A program made the position numbers and the translations under genes. The notes below the pieces were generated by a model. The model saw nothing but the letters and a program-made list of their open reading frames with translations, was not told the DNA's origin and searched no databases. Source: Sphingobium yanoikuyae (GTDB lineage Bacteria; Pseudomonadota; Alphaproteobacteria; Sphingomonadales; Sphingomonadaceae). From it: a stretch of DNA of 64,000 bases. This document shows, piece after piece, positions 17,232 through 26,641 of this stretch (positions are counted from its first letter, which is position 1; every line of letters begins with the position of its first letter). The DNA is taken from positions 4,673,501 to 4,737,500 of the forward strand of contig NZ_CP139979.1 of assembly GCF_034424525.1 (NCBI RefSeq), read 5' to 3'.

Positions 17232-17734
17232 TCGGTGACCTCCGCAAACGTCTCGAGGATCGCATCGACGATGCCATTATGCGCGCCGCAGCGGCACAGG
17301 TTGCCGCTCATCCGCTCACGAACCTCGTCGCGCGTCATCCCTATGCTGTCGGTGTCGAGCGCGTGCGTTACGTGACTGGGAACGCCGCGTTGCAGTTCGG
17401 CGGCCATCCCGACTGCAGAGCATATCTGTCCCGGCGTGCAATAGCCGCATTGGAAACCGTCATGCTCGACAAAGGCCTGCTGAAGCGGGTGCAGATTGTC
17501 GGCCGTTCCCAAGCCTTCGATCGTGATGATCTCCTGCCCCTCATATTGAACGGCGAGCGCGAGACAGGAGAGGATCCGCTCCCCATTTGCCAGCACGGTG
17601 CAGGCGCCACATGCTCCTTGATTGCAGCCTTTCTTCGATCCGGTGAAGCCCTGATTCTCCCGCAGAAAGTCGAGGAGGGAAACACGAGGGTCTCCAGGAC
17701 ACTCGGCCAAGGCGCCATTTACAAGGATGCTCAT
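17228..17734 (-). CDS. paoA: [2Fe-2S] subunit of molybdenum aldehyde oxidase (PaoA type)
   Basis: 168-residue iron-sulfur subunit. The N-terminal ferredoxin cluster ligands are CNQGACGACTVLANGERILSC; the second cluster ligands are CGYCTPGQICS and NLCRCGAHNGI. The sequence starts directly with MSILVNGALAECPGDPRVSL. It has no twin-arginine leader, unlike periplasmic E. coli PaoA, so this enzyme is probably cytoplasmic. First gene of the operon. Its promoter should lie in 17735-18079. Confidence 0.93.
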   Translation of the reverse strand: MSILVNGALAECPGDPRVSLLDFLRENQGFTGSKKGCNQGACGACTVLANGERILSCLALAVQYEGQEIITIEGLGTADNLHPLQQAFVEHDGFQCGYCTPGQICSAVGMAAELQRGVPSHVTHALDTDSIGMTRDEVRERMSGNLCRCGAHNGIVDAILETFAEVTE

Positions 17735-18079
17735 CCATCACACCCCATAGTCGGGTGCGTAAACGATGTAGAAATGCGCGGATCGAGGTTTCGGGCCCAT
17801 CGACAGCATTTTCCAGATGCGATTGCCGATCGGGCTCTCATCAATCAGTCTGGAAACTACCGCCCGCATAAGCGATGATCGACATGGTGGTGCCACCTTT
17901 CTGGAAGCAGAAATGCGCGGTGGCACGTCAGGAATTCAGGGCGATAGTTGACAGACCGACCAGCGGGATAGGTTCAGACCTTTGTGTCCGACTTGCCTAA
18001 GCTCGAGAGCCGTAGCCTTCCAAATGGATCCAGAATCGAATTGCTGGATCATGCGTGGAGACGCGCTAATGGTGCGTCC
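17735..18079. other. Divergent intergenic region paoA / S1-P1 nuclease
   Basis: 345 bp between divergent genes. TTGACA at 17948-17953 faces the nuclease, but no good -10 follows at 17 bases. A 62-codon minus-strand frame (17738-17926) has no recognisable family. No repeat or RNA structure is obvious. Confidence 0.45.
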
Positions 18080-18910
18080 ATGCGCAAACTCATTCTACCT
18101 CTAATCCTTCTCTCGATCACCTCGCCGGCTTTTGCCTGGGGGCCCATCGGCCACCGCGTCACCGGTGCCATTGCCGACCGGAACCTGAGCGGCGTGGCCC
18201 GCGCCAATGTCCAGCTTCTCCTGGGGGACGAAGATCTGGCACAGGCGGCGACCTGGCCGGACGACATGAAATCCGACCCCGCCGATTTCTGGCAGAAGCA
18301 GGCCAGCCCATGGCATTATGTGACCGTGCGCGAGGGCGACGCCTATACGAGCGCCGACGCGCCGCCCGAAGGCGACGCGATGAGCGCGCTTGCCCGCTTC
18401 ACCGCGACGCTGCGTGATCCTGCGGCCTCAATGGACGACAAGCGCCTGGCCCTGCGCTTTGTCGTCCATATTATCGGCGACCTGCATCAGCCACTTCATG
18501 CCGGCGGCGGCAACGACCGGGGTGGCAATGACATGAAGGTGAGCTGGTTCGGTCGCTCGACCAATCTCCATTCGGTCTGGGACAGTGCGATGATCGAACA
18601 GCGATCGCTCTCCTATTCCGAACTCGCCGACTGGCTGGCGCGCGCGATCACGCCGCAGCAGATCATCGCCTGGAATGTTCGCGATCCAGGCACCTGGATC
18701 CGCGAGAGCATCGCGCTGCGCAAGACGATCTATCCCACCGATACCAGCCTGTCCTGGGACTATGCCTATCAGCACCGGGTCGAGCTTGATGATCGGCTCA
18801 AGCGCGGTGGTATCCGCATCGCCGCCTATCTCAACTGGGTGTTCGAGAATCCGCAGGACCAGAACCCGTCCCAGGCTCAAACTCCCCGCAAGCCCGCAAG
18901 GCACAAATGA
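18080..18910 (+). CDS. Secreted S1/P1-type zinc nuclease
   Basis: 276-residue single-strand nuclease/3'-nucleotidase of the S1/P1 family. A signal peptide (MRKLILPLILLSITSPAFA) is followed directly by Trp. In this family the mature N-terminal Trp ligates the zinc cluster, which supports both the start and cleavage before WGPIGHRVTGAIAD. Other metal ligands: WPDDMK, SPWHYVTV, HIIGDLHQPLHAGGGNDRGG (His, Asp, His) and NLHSVWDS. Expected location is the periplasm or outside. It is followed after 1 bp by a small DUF5818 gene, so the two form an operon. Confidence 0.93.
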   Translation: MRKLILPLILLSITSPAFAWGPIGHRVTGAIADRNLSGVARANVQLLLGDEDLAQAATWPDDMKSDPADFWQKQASPWHYVTVREGDAYTSADAPPEGDAMSALARFTATLRDPAASMDDKRLALRFVVHIIGDLHQPLHAGGGNDRGGNDMKVSWFGRSTNLHSVWDSAMIEQRSLSYSELADWLARAITPQQIIAWNVRDPGTWIRESIALRKTIYPTDTSLSWDYAYQHRVELDDRLKRGGIRIAAYLNWVFENPQDQNPSQAQTPRKPARHK

Positions 18911-18911
18911 C

Positions 18912-19112
18912 ATGCCACTCGGCACGCGGCACGAACTGATCGGCATCCTGCTTGGCGGCGATCCCTATACCGTGCTGCGTGTCGCTGATGGCGGGGAATG
19001 GCGGCTCGATTGCCCCAGATCCTGCCGGCATCTTATTGGCCAGAAGGTCCGGGTCGTGGGAACGAGATCCGATTTCGACATGCTCGATGTCGAGCGGATC
19101 GAACCCGCCTGA
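18912..19112 (+). CDS. DUF5818-like small protein (66 aa)
   Basis: 66 residues: MPLGTRHELIGILLGGDPYT, VLRVADGGEWRLDCPRSCRH, LIGQKVRVVGTRSDFDMLDV. This is an OB-fold-like pattern (G-x-L ... G-x-x-W-x-L ... G-x-x-V-x-V-x-G-x-R ... D-V-x-x-I) that I match to DUF5818, small proteins common in sphingomonads. Function is unknown. It begins 1 bp after the nuclease stop and is convergent with dnaE2. Confidence 0.75.
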   Translation: MPLGTRHELIGILLGGDPYTVLRVADGGEWRLDCPRSCRHLIGQKVRVVGTRSDFDMLDVERIEPA

Positions 19113-19136
19113 GCCGTATGGGCGGCCCGCCGCCAT

Positions 19137-22100
19137 TCAGCGAAAATCCCGTGTCTTGACCTTGATGCCCTCTGTCGGCTGGCCCGGAATGATGCCCGAG
19201 CCAAGGCGCAGATCGGGATCGTAAAGATCGCGGGCCCCGCGCCCGAGCGGCCTGTTCGCCGCATCGCGGGGATCGGGAGCCATGGCGCTTCTGACGATAT
19301 CGGCGCGGCTGACCTGATAGATGCTGGCGACATCCGCCCGCTGGCCGACGCTGGCGAGGAGAGGCGAGAGATCGTCGAGCCGCTGGGCGATGAGATGGAT
19401 GACCTCGCCCTCCTTCTGGACCTGACCGCGCACGCCCATCATCGAGGCGCCCAGCACCACGCGGCGATGCTTCTCGAAGAGATTGGGCCAGACGACGAGA
19501 TTGGCGACATCGGTCTCATCCTCGAGCGTGATGAACATGGTGCCTTTGGCGGAGCCCGGCTTCTGGCGCAGGAGAACGAGACCGGCGAGATTGACCCAGC
19601 GCCCGTCGCGAATGTCCCTGAGCGCGGCGCAGGTCACCATCTTCCGGCGCGCCAGTTCGTCGCGCAGAAAGGCGAGCGGATGGGCGCGCAGCGAAAGTCC
19701 GATCGCGCGATAATCCTCCACCACCTCTTCGCCTTCGCCCATCTGCGGGAGCGCCACCTCCGGCTCGATCGCTTCGGGGCGAAGCTTGCCCGCCCTTGCG
19801 TCAGCGGCGGCAAAGAGCGGCAAGGCTTCTTCGCCAAGACCCTTCACCTCCCAGAGGCCGGCGCGGCGCGAGAGCGCCAGCGAACCAAAGCCACCGGCAT
19901 GGCCGATCCGGTCTAGCGCGCGGCCGCTGACGCCGGCGCGGCGCTGGATTTCCTCGACACTGGCATAGGGTTCGTTGCCACGGGCCAGGACGATCGCGGC
20001 GCCATCTGCATTTTTGAGCTCGCGCGCATAACGCAGCCCGATCCTTAACGCATGATAGCGGCCTTGGGTCGGCTCGAGCGTGCAGTCCCAGCGGCTGTGA
20101 TTGACGTCGATGGGGCGGACCTCGACCCCATGCTGGCGCGCGTCGCGGACGATCTGGGCGGGCGCATAAAAGCCCATGGGCTGGGCGTTGAGGAGCGCTG
20201 CGCAGAAGACGTCGGGATGATGGCATTTCATCCAGGAAGAGGCATAGGCGATGAGCGCGAAGGATGCGGCGTGGCTTTCGGGAAAGCCGTAGGAGCCAAA
20301 GCCCTCGATCTGCTTGAAGGTCTGTTCGGCAAAGTCGCGCTGATAGCCGCGCGCGATCATGCCGTTGATGAGCTTGTCGCGGAAATGGGAGACCCCGCCG
20401 GTCAGCTTGAAGGTCGCCATCGCCCGGCGCAGCAGATCGGCCTCCGACGGCGTGAAGCCCGCGCATTCGATCGCGACGCGCATCGCCTGTTCCTGGAAAA
20501 GGGGCACGCCCAGGGTCTTTTCCAGCACCCGGCGCAGTTCTTCGGTCGGATAGCTGATCGCTTCCTTTCCCTCGCGGCGACGCAGGTATGGATGGACCAT
20601 GTCGCCCTGGATCGGGCCCGGGCGCACAATCGCCACCTCGACCACCAGGTCATAGAATTTGGTGGGCTTGATCCGCGGCAGCATCGCCATCTGCGCCCGG
20701 CTCTCGATCTGGAAGACGCCCAGCGTATCGGCCTTGCGGATCATCGCAAAGGTTTCCGGATCATCATGGGGAATGGAGGCCAGGTCCATGACGATCCCCT
20801 TGTCATCCTCGAGGAGAGCAAAGGCGCGGCGCATGCAGCCCAGCATGCCTAGACCCAGCACATCGACCTTCATGAAGCCGAGCGCATCGATATCATCCTT
20901 GTCCCATTCGATGATCTGGCGATCGGCCATGGCGGCGGGCTCGATCGGCACCAGTTCGTCGAGACGCTCAAGCGTCAGCACGAAGCCGCCGGGATGCTGG
21001 GACGTGTGCCGCGGCGTATTGATGAGGGTGCGGGCGAGCTCGAGCGTCAGCGCCAGGCGCTTGTCGCTCGTGTCGAGATTTAGCTCCTGCGCATGTTTCG
21101 CCTCGACGCCGTCGCGGGCCCAGCCCCAGACCTGACTTGAAAGGCCCGACAGCATGTCTTCGCTGAGCCCCAGCGCTTTGCCGACCTCGCGCACGGCGCC
21201 GCGCGCGCGAAAGCGGGAGATGACGGCGGTCAGCGCCGAACGTTCGCGGCCATAGGTTTCATAAATCCACTGGATCACTTCCTCACGCCGCTCATGCTCG
21301 AAATCGACGTCGATATCGGGCGGCTCGCGCCGCTCGGCCGAGACGAAGCGCTCGAAGAGCAGTTCGGATTTGACCGGATCGATCGAGGTGATGCCGAGCA
21401 CAAAGCAGACCGCCGAATTGGCGGCGCTGCCGCGCCCCTGGCAGAGAATATCCTTCGAGCGTGCAAACTGGACGATCGAATGGACGGTGAGGAAATAGGG
21501 CGCATAGGCCAGATCACCGATCAGCCGAAGCTCATGGGAAAGCTGCTCGCGGACATTGTCGGGCACCCCATGAGGATAGCGGCCCGGCGCCTTGGTCCAG
21601 GTGAGGCGCTCGAGTTCCTGCTGCGGGGTAAGGCCGCTTTCTCCGATCTCGTCGGGATAGGTGTAGGTGAGCTGACCAAGGTCGAAGTGGCAGGCCCGCG
21701 CAATCTCGACGCTGCGGCGGAGCGGCGTCAGGTCGCCCAGATAGCGGGTGAAGAGCCGCTCCATTTCCGCGATGGATTTGAGATGCCGGTCGGCAAAACG
21801 CTCGCGGCGCTGGCCCAGCGTATCGACCGTGCATTTCTCGCGGATGCAGCTCACCACATCCTGCAGCAGCCGCCGCTCGGGCGCATGGTAGAGAATGTCG
21901 CCGGTGGCGACGGTCTGGACCCCGGCGCGCGCGGCGAGGCGGGCAAGGTCGCGCAGTCGGGTGGCATCGCGCGGCCGGCGCCGGATCGAGAGGGCGAGAT
22001 AGGCGTGGGGACCGAAGATCGAGCCAAGCCGGTCGAGCGCCTCCTCGCACGCCGCATCGGCGCGATCGGGCACCAGGATGCCGATCACCCCTTCCACCCA

Positions 22101-22478
22101 GTCCGCCACGTCCGACCAGTCGAGATGGCAGCTGCCCTTGCCGCCACGGGCCTTGCCGATGCTCAAAAGTCGGCAAAGCCGTGAATAGGCCTCCCGGTCC
22201 GTGGGATAGACGAGCAGGGACGTGCCGCAGACAAGGTCCAGGCGGCAGCCGATGATCGCCCGGCAGCCGGTAACCTTCTGCGCGTCCCAGGCTCGCACGG
22301 CGCCGGCCAGACTGTTGCGATCGGTGATGCCAAGGGCTGGCAGGCCGAGCAGTGCAGCGGCCGAGAACAGCTCTTCGGGGCTGGAAGCGCCACGCAGGAA
22401 GGAGAAATGGGTGGTGACCTGCAGCTCGACATAGCGGGCGCCCTCAAGCTCGTCTGCGAGATCATGCTCGGCCATCAT
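19137..22478 (-). CDS. dnaE2: Error-prone DNA polymerase DnaE2 (ImuC)
   Basis: 1113-residue C-family polymerase that performs damage-induced, mutagenic lesion bypass with ImuA and ImuB. N-terminal PHP domain: [20 protein letters not shown] and [12 protein letters not shown]. Polymerase core with the catalytic acidic motif [20 protein letters not shown], then QHPGGFVLT and [20 protein letters not shown]; a C-terminal helix-hairpin-helix and OB domain ([20 protein letters not shown]). Length fits DnaE2 rather than replicative DnaE1. Its start overlaps the imuB stop (ATGA-type), third gene of imuA-imuB-dnaE2. Confidence 0.97.
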   Translation of the reverse strand: MMAEHDLADELEGARYVELQVTTHFSFLRGASSPEELFSAAALLGLPALGITDRNSLAGAVRAWDAQKVTGCRAIIGCRLDLVCGTSLLVYPTDREAYSRLCRLLSIGKARGGKGSCHLDWSDVADWVEGVIGILVPDRADAACEEALDRLGSIFGPHAYLALSIRRRPRDATRLRDLARLAARAGVQTVATGDILYHAPERRLLQDVVSCIREKCTVDTLGQRRERFADRHLKSIAEMERLFTRYLGDLTPLRRSVEIARACHFDLGQLTYTYPDEIGESGLTPQQELERLTWTKAPGRYPHGVPDNVREQLSHELRLIGDLAYAPYFLTVHSIVQFARSKDILCQGRGSAANSAVCFVLGITSIDPVKSELLFERFVSAERREPPDIDVDFEHERREEVIQWIYETYGRERSALTAVISRFRARGAVREVGKALGLSEDMLSGLSSQVWGWARDGVEAKHAQELNLDTSDKRLALTLELARTLINTPRHTSQHPGGFVLTLERLDELVPIEPAAMADRQIIEWDKDDIDALGFMKVDVLGLGMLGCMRRAFALLEDDKGIVMDLASIPHDDPETFAMIRKADTLGVFQIESRAQMAMLPRIKPTKFYDLVVEVAIVRPGPIQGDMVHPYLRRREGKEAISYPTEELRRVLEKTLGVPLFQEQAMRVAIECAGFTPSEADLLRRAMATFKLTGGVSHFRDKLINGMIARGYQRDFAEQTFKQIEGFGSYGFPESHAASFALIAYASSWMKCHHPDVFCAALLNAQPMGFYAPAQIVRDARQHGVEVRPIDVNHSRWDCTLEPTQGRYHALRIGLRYARELKNADGAAIVLARGNEPYASVEEIQRRAGVSGRALDRIGHAGGFGSLALSRRAGLWEVKGLGEEALPLFAAADARAGKLRPEAIEPEVALPQMGEGEEVVEDYRAIGLSLRAHPLAFLRDELARRKMVTCAALRDIRDGRWVNLAGLVLLRQKPGSAKGTMFITLEDETDVANLVVWPNLFEKHRRVVLGASMMGVRGQVQKEGEVIHLIAQRLDDLSPLLASVGQRADVASIYQVSRADIVRSAMAPDPRDAANRPLGRGARDLYDPDLRLGSGIIPGQPTEGIKVKTRDFR

Positions 22479-24016
22479 GCAAAGGCCCCGTGGATGAACC
22501 AGCGCATCGGTCCGGTGGACGCCTGTTCGCCATCGCCCATGCGGAACAGCCAGTAGCGCGCGCCGCTTGACGTCTCGACCTGGAAATAATCGCGCACGGC
22601 ATAGGGTGTGTCTGCCTCATGGCCGCCCTCTCGCCACCATTCGCCATGCAGGCGCTCTGGCCCATCGGCCTGGGCGATCCGATGGCGCCGCCCCCGCCAG
22701 ACGAACATGGCAGGCGGATGATCGGGCAGCATCGCCATCACATCGACCGGCTCTGGCGGGACCAGCATGCGGGCAGGCCGGGGAAGATCATCGGCCCAGC
22801 CAGCGCCGCCGGCCGATGACAGCGGCGCAACATGTCCGACTTCGCGTTCGGGCATGCTGCTCGCGCGCGGCGCCGAGCGATAGAGGCTGCGCGCGCCAAA
22901 GCGATTGGCGAGCGCATCGACGATCGCGGTGAGATCCGGCCCGCGATCCTCGCCAGCCAGAACGCTCCCGACCTGCGCGGCCGCCATGGGCTGGGTGAGC
23001 GACGCGACCAGCGCCATCGCCTCGATCCCCATGCCCGGATCAATCGTCTCGATCTTCTGGGAGAGCAGCTTTGCCAAATGACGCACATCGCGCGAGGGGG
23101 AAGCAGTCCCGACCCGCACGGCCAGTCGGGCGCCATCGACCCGCTCGAAATGAAGGTCGAGCCGGCGCGCGCCTGTCCCCGCGCGCAGCAGGAGGCGGGC
23201 AAGATCGGTGCAGAGGTCCGCGATGACCTGGGCGATGGCATCGGCGGTACCGATCGGCTCGAGCAGGCTGCGCCGCACGCGCGGCAAGCTGGCGCGGTAG
23301 ATCGGATCGATGGGTTCGGGCACCTGGCCCAGGGCCTGGTCGAGCCGTTTGTAGAGCTGCCGGCCGAACCGCTTGGCGAGGGGCGCACGCGGCGCGGCGA
23401 TCAGCTGCTCGATGCGCTCGAACCCCATGCGGCGCAGTTCGCTCGCGGCGCCCGGCTCGATGCGCAGCGCCGACACCGGCATGATCGAGAGCGCGGCGCG
23501 CGTGGCGCCGGGCTCGATGATGTTCGGCCGTCCTGATGGCACAAACCGTGCCACCGCATGGGCGCAACCGGGCGTGTCGGCGACCGCGACCTGGCAGGCG
23601 AGGCCCGAGCCACTGACCCGGCGCATCATGTCCTTGAGGAGTGGCACTTCACCCTCGAAAAGATGGGCGCAGCCGGTAATATCGATCCACAGGCCATCAG
23701 ATGGATCGGGCGCGACGATCGGAGAATAGCGCTTTCCTGCCCACAGAGCGAGCCGGCGCAGGCCCTCAAGATCGCCCTCGGGATCGGCATCCACGACGTC
23801 CAGGTCCGGCGCCAGCGACCGGGCGCGCGTTACCGTCATGCCGACGGCTATGCCAAGCCGGCGCGCCTCCTCGTCCACGGCCGCGATCAGGCGGCGGCCA
23901 TGGTCGGCATGGGCGGTGACGAGGGGCGGTGCGCCGCCTTCAGGCGGCCTGCCGGCTTTGCGACGGATACGATCCGTCGACCAGCGCGGCAGGAACAGCG
24001 AGACAACCCGTCTCAT
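22475..24016 (-). CDS. imuB: ImuB, Y-family polymerase-like mutasome scaffold
   Basis: 513 residues. Related to Y-family polymerases ([20 protein letters not shown] then [20 protein letters not shown] and [20 protein letters not shown]), but catalytically inactive in studied members, acting as the beta-clamp-binding hub for DnaE2. The [11 protein letters not shown] segment stands where active polymerases carry S-[IV]-D-E. The clamp-binding peptide cannot be assigned with certainty. It begins within the imuA 3' end (77-bp overlap) and overlaps dnaE2. Confidence 0.93.
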   Translation of the reverse strand: MRRVVSLFLPRWSTDRIRRKAGRPPEGGAPPLVTAHADHGRRLIAAVDEEARRLGIAVGMTVTRARSLAPDLDVVDADPEGDLEGLRRLALWAGKRYSPIVAPDPSDGLWIDITGCAHLFEGEVPLLKDMMRRVSGSGLACQVAVADTPGCAHAVARFVPSGRPNIIEPGATRAALSIMPVSALRIEPGAASELRRMGFERIEQLIAAPRAPLAKRFGRQLYKRLDQALGQVPEPIDPIYRASLPRVRRSLLEPIGTADAIAQVIADLCTDLARLLLRAGTGARRLDLHFERVDGARLAVRVGTASPSRDVRHLAKLLSQKIETIDPGMGIEAMALVASLTQPMAAAQVGSVLAGEDRGPDLTAIVDALANRFGARSLYRSAPRASSMPEREVGHVAPLSSAGGAGWADDLPRPARMLVPPEPVDVMAMLPDHPPAMFVWRGRRHRIAQADGPERLHGEWWREGGHEADTPYAVRDYFQVETSSGARYWLFRMGDGEQASTGPMRWFIHGAFA

Positions 24017-24698
24017 CGCTTCCCTCTACGGTCCAGATTTGGGGTTCGGTGCCGCGCGCGCGCTCAAGCGCCAGCGACCAGCGCGGACGCGCGAGACCGG
24101 GAAAGCCCAGCGCCGGGCTGGGCACGGCCCGCACCCGCCAGCGGGTCAGCGCGGCGCTGCCCTCGGCCTGGCTTTCCGGGGGCATGGCGCGGCGAAAAAC
24201 CATGGCCAGCACGCCCGATTGTTCGGCTGCCAGCTGCAGCCGGCGCGAAGCGGTCAGCGACATTTTCCGCAGTTCCCCGACGACACCACCAAGGCCGGGG
24301 TGACGCAGGCATTCCTCCATCGCGATGAGGACATTGGTGTCATTGCCCGCTTCCACAAAGATGACCCGATCGGGGTGGAGCCCGGCGAGATGCAGGGCCG
24401 GCGAAAACAGGTCGCGCCAGTGGAGGCACCAGATGATCTGGCCCCGCGACCGCGCGAGAATGCCGGCCAGGAAGATGGTGGCGGCCGCATCATCGGCGAG
24501 ATCGGGACTTCCCGCCACCTCATGGAGAGCGCCGGTCGCGATACCGCCACCCGGCAGATGATGGTCGATGGCGTCGATACCGAAGGGCAGCACCGGGTGC
24601 CGACCGCCCACAGCTTCGACCTGCGCGATGCGCGCGCGCAGTTCGTCGAGGATGGCGGTTCTGGACATGGGCGGTAGGGACTCGAAAATATGTTCCAT
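23940..24698 (-). CDS. imuA: ImuA, RecA-like mutasome protein
   Basis: 252 residues, RecA-fold relative of SulA needed for DnaE2-dependent mutagenesis. Seen: LDELRARIAQVEAVGGRHPV LPFG, GGGIATGALHEVAGSPDLAD (P-loop-like position without a classical Walker A), IIWCLHWRDLFSPALHLAGL and ERARGTEPQIWTVEG. ATG 24698 has GGAG 9 nt upstream but sits inside a LexA box. An in-frame ATG at 24668 is the alternative start. First gene of the SOS operon imuA-imuB-dnaE2. Confidence 0.92.
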   Translation of the reverse strand: MEHIFESLPPMSRTAILDELRARIAQVEAVGGRHPVLPFGIDAIDHHLPGGGIATGALHEVAGSPDLADDAAATIFLAGILARSRGQIIWCLHWRDLFSPALHLAGLHPDRVIFVEAGNDTNVLIAMEECLRHPGLGGVVGELRKMSLTASRRLQLAAEQSGVLAMVFRRAMPPESQAEGSAALTRWRVRAVPSPALGFPGLARPRWSLALERARGTEPQIWTVEGSDETGCLAVPAALVDGSYPSQSRQAA

Positions 24699-24706
24699 AT
24701 TTGTTC
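24692..24706. promoter_or_regulatory. LexA (SOS) box for imuA-imuB-dnaE2
   Basis: GTTC-CATATTT-GTTC, a perfect alphaproteobacterial SOS box (GTTC-N7-GTTC). It overlaps the likely imuA start codon, so bound LexA would block this operon closely. Confidence 0.92.
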
Positions 24707-24739
24707 GCTCCAATCTGCCACTGGAGTCAACGGCATTTC

Positions 24740-24754
24740 GTTCTTCATATGTTC
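24740..24754. promoter_or_regulatory. LexA (SOS) box for the YedK-like gene
   Basis: GTTC-TTCATAT-GTTC, a second perfect GTTC-N7-GTTC box 33 bp from the first. It lies 44 bp before the YedK-like start on the plus strand. Divergent SOS control of both sides is expected. Confidence 0.9.
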
Positions 24755-24797
24755 TATGTTAGGAAGATGGCTTCGAGTCCCTCCAGGAGGTGAGGTC

Positions 24798-25457
24798 ATG
24801 TCACGGCTGCATTGCGCGCGGGCGAGCATCGCCGAGATCGCGGCGCATTTCGGGATCGATTCCTTGCCCTCGATCACGGTGCCCGAGGAGACAGTCGAAG
24901 GGCTGCCGGGGCTGGTTGTCTTCGAGAAGAGCGGCCGGCGCCTCTTGCGGTCCATGACATGGGGTTTTCTGCGCCTGACCAAGGATATGCGCGCGCGCGG
25001 CGAAGAAGCGGGGCGTATCGGCCTTGTCGCAGATCTCACCAACCCAATGTGGGAGGAGATGGTGGTCGATCCGCGCTATCGCTGCCTTATCGTGCTCACC
25101 CATTTTGCCAATCCCGATGGCGTGCCCGGTGCCAGGACCAGGACCTGGTTTTCGGTGAAGCGCCAGCCGATCATCGCCTGGGCCGGCTTCTGCCGAAACC
25201 TGCTGAGCGAGGGGCCGGTCTATGCCGGCATGACGATGGAGGCCAATGCCGCGATCCCGCCGACCAATGACCGAATGCCGGTGCTGCTCGACCCCCATGA
25301 CTATGACGCCTGGCTGCGTGGCGGTATCCAGGATGTGATCCGGTTTCAGTTCCGGCCACCTTTTGCAGCCGAGCGAATGAACGTGCAGCGAACCGAGGAT
25401 AGCTGGCGCAGCAAGGCACCGCCGCCCGGAACGCAGGCGCAGGCGCTTCTGCTGTAG
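24798..25457 (+). CDS. YedK/HMCES-family protein lacking catalytic residues
   Basis: 219-residue SRAP-domain protein. Active members protect abasic sites by a thiazolidine crosslink from Cys2, using Asn, Glu and His. Fold motifs are present: LLRSMTWGFLRL, YRCLIVLTHFANPDGVPGAR, TRTWFSVKRQPIIAWAGF and NDRMPVLLDPHDYDAWL. By alignment to the neighbour at 25581: residue 2 is Ser (MSRLH versus xCNLY), the NNIAD asparagine is replaced (GLVAD), the FAE glutamate is Asn (FAN), and the VHDRMP histidine is Asn (TNDRMP). It is therefore probably non-catalytic. Strong site AGGAGGTGA precedes ATG 24798. An SOS box lies 44 bp upstream. Confidence 0.88.
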   Translation: MSRLHCARASIAEIAAHFGIDSLPSITVPEETVEGLPGLVVFEKSGRRLLRSMTWGFLRLTKDMRARGEEAGRIGLVADLTNPMWEEMVVDPRYRCLIVLTHFANPDGVPGARTRTWFSVKRQPIIAWAGFCRNLLSEGPVYAGMTMEANAAIPPTNDRMPVLLDPHDYDAWLRGGIQDVIRFQFRPPFAAERMNVQRTEDSWRSKAPPPGTQAQALLL

Positions 25458-25580
25458 TCGGGGCGAGAAGTTTGCCGGCTATCCTGCCAGACAGGCGGCT
25501 TTCCCGTCTCTCGCGCCATGATAGGATGAAGCTGGAATCACCAGCTGCTCCAGCGGCTTCGTTCGAACAGGAGGTCAGCC

Positions 25581-26225
25581 ATCTGCAATCTCTACACCGA
25601 GCGTCTGAGCGCTGCCGAGGTGGCCGCCCATTTCGGCGTCGCCAACCCGGTCATGTCCAATGCCGGTGACGAGGTCTATCCCGGCACGCCGGGCCTCGTG
25701 ATCCGGGAGGAAGCCGGGCAGCGCATCATGCAGTCGATGACCTGGGGCTTCCCGTTGCGCCTCAAGGGCATGGCCCCGACGGCAAAGCCCAAGCCTGTCA
25801 ACAATATTGCCGATCTCGCCAAGCCGATGTGGAAAGGCCTGGCGGCCAAGCCGCAATGGCGCTGCCTCATCCCGCTGACGGCCTTTGCGGAAGCGGAAGG
25901 CGTGAAGGGCGCCAAGACGCGGACCTGGTTCAATGTGAAGGGACAGCCGATCTTTGCATGGGCGGGGCTCTGGCGCGTGAGCGATGAATGGGGGCCTGTC
26001 TATTCGGGCGTAATGACCGATTGCAACGAAGCCATCCGGCCTGTGCATGATCGCATGCCGGTGCTTCTCATGCCGGAAGATTATGAGCGGTGGCTTCACG
26101 GCTCATTTGATGACGCGGTGTCATTTCAGGACCGCTGCTTTCCCGATGCGTTGATCGAGATGACGCGCACCAGCGAGCTCTGGGTGAAGAAGAAGGCGGT
26201 GGCCGAGGCTCCGTCACTCCTATGA
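25581..26225 (+). CDS. YedK/HMCES-family abasic-site protein with unusual ATC start
   Basis: 214-residue SRAP protein. Homology begins exactly at ATC-TGC-AAT-CTC-TAC (xCNLYTERLSAAEVAAHF), where the family has ATG-TGC, with AGGAGG 6 nt before the ATC. An in-frame stop lies upstream and there is no ATG or GTG between. The first standard start, GTG 25620, would delete Cys2 and 13 residues. Catalytic residues are all kept: Cys2, Asn in VNNIADLAKPMW, Glu in AFAEAEG, His in VHDRMP. So either AUC is the initiation codon, or this copy has just lost its start. Downstream of the degenerate paralogue, within the SOS region. Confidence 0.8.
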   Translation: MCNLYTERLSAAEVAAHFGVANPVMSNAGDEVYPGTPGLVIREEAGQRIMQSMTWGFPLRLKGMAPTAKPKPVNNIADLAKPMWKGLAAKPQWRCLIPLTAFAEAEGVKGAKTRTWFNVKGQPIFAWAGLWRVSDEWGPVYSGVMTDCNEAIRPVHDRMPVLLMPEDYERWLHGSFDDAVSFQDRCFPDALIEMTRTSELWVKKKAVAEAPSLL

Positions 26226-26410
26226 CCCGGGAGATGGAACGTTGGGCCGCGGCTCTCGCCGTTGATCGCCAATATGGCACCGGAGCAGCGGAGTTCATCG
26301 CAGGGCGCGTGAAAGCCCTTGCCATTGCGGGGGATGAGGCTGGCGTGCTGCGCTGGCTTGCGATCGCAGACTGCCTTGACGCTCTTGCCGCTGGCGGCAC
26401 CATCCAGTGA
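26222..26410 (+). CDS. Small conserved protein, DUF6961-like (62 aa)
   Basis: 62 residues: MTREMERWAAALAVDRQYGT, GAAEFIAGRVKALAIAGDEA, GVLRWLAIADCLDAL. This helical pattern (ERW..AL.V.R..G..A..FI..R...L...GD..GV..W..IA..L) is a small family frequent in sphingomonads next to YedK or mutasome genes; I match it tentatively to DUF6961. Function unknown. It starts within the YedK stop (ATGA), so it is translated with it. Confidence 0.75.
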   Translation: MTREMERWAAALAVDRQYGTGAAEFIAGRVKALAIAGDEAGVLRWLAIADCLDALAAGGTIQ

Positions 26411-26641
26411 CATGATTGGCCGCATTTGGGGCCAGCCGCCGAACCGGTATCAACTGCCGCCAATGGCTCCGGCACGAAGAATCGTCGACGATATGGGCCG
26501 TGTGCGATCAGCGTCCTACGCCAGCGCCTGTCTTTCTTCGCCACAGCTTCATGATCGCAGACATCTGTTGAAACCCGCCATTTTCTGCGTCTCTTAATCA
26601 TCCCATCGGCGGTCCGGCATCGCCATCAGATGGGAAAAAGC

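Noticed and set aside
17738..17926. 62-codon minus-strand frame just upstream of paoA
   Set aside because: No ribosome site or family; probably leader sequence of the oxidase operon.
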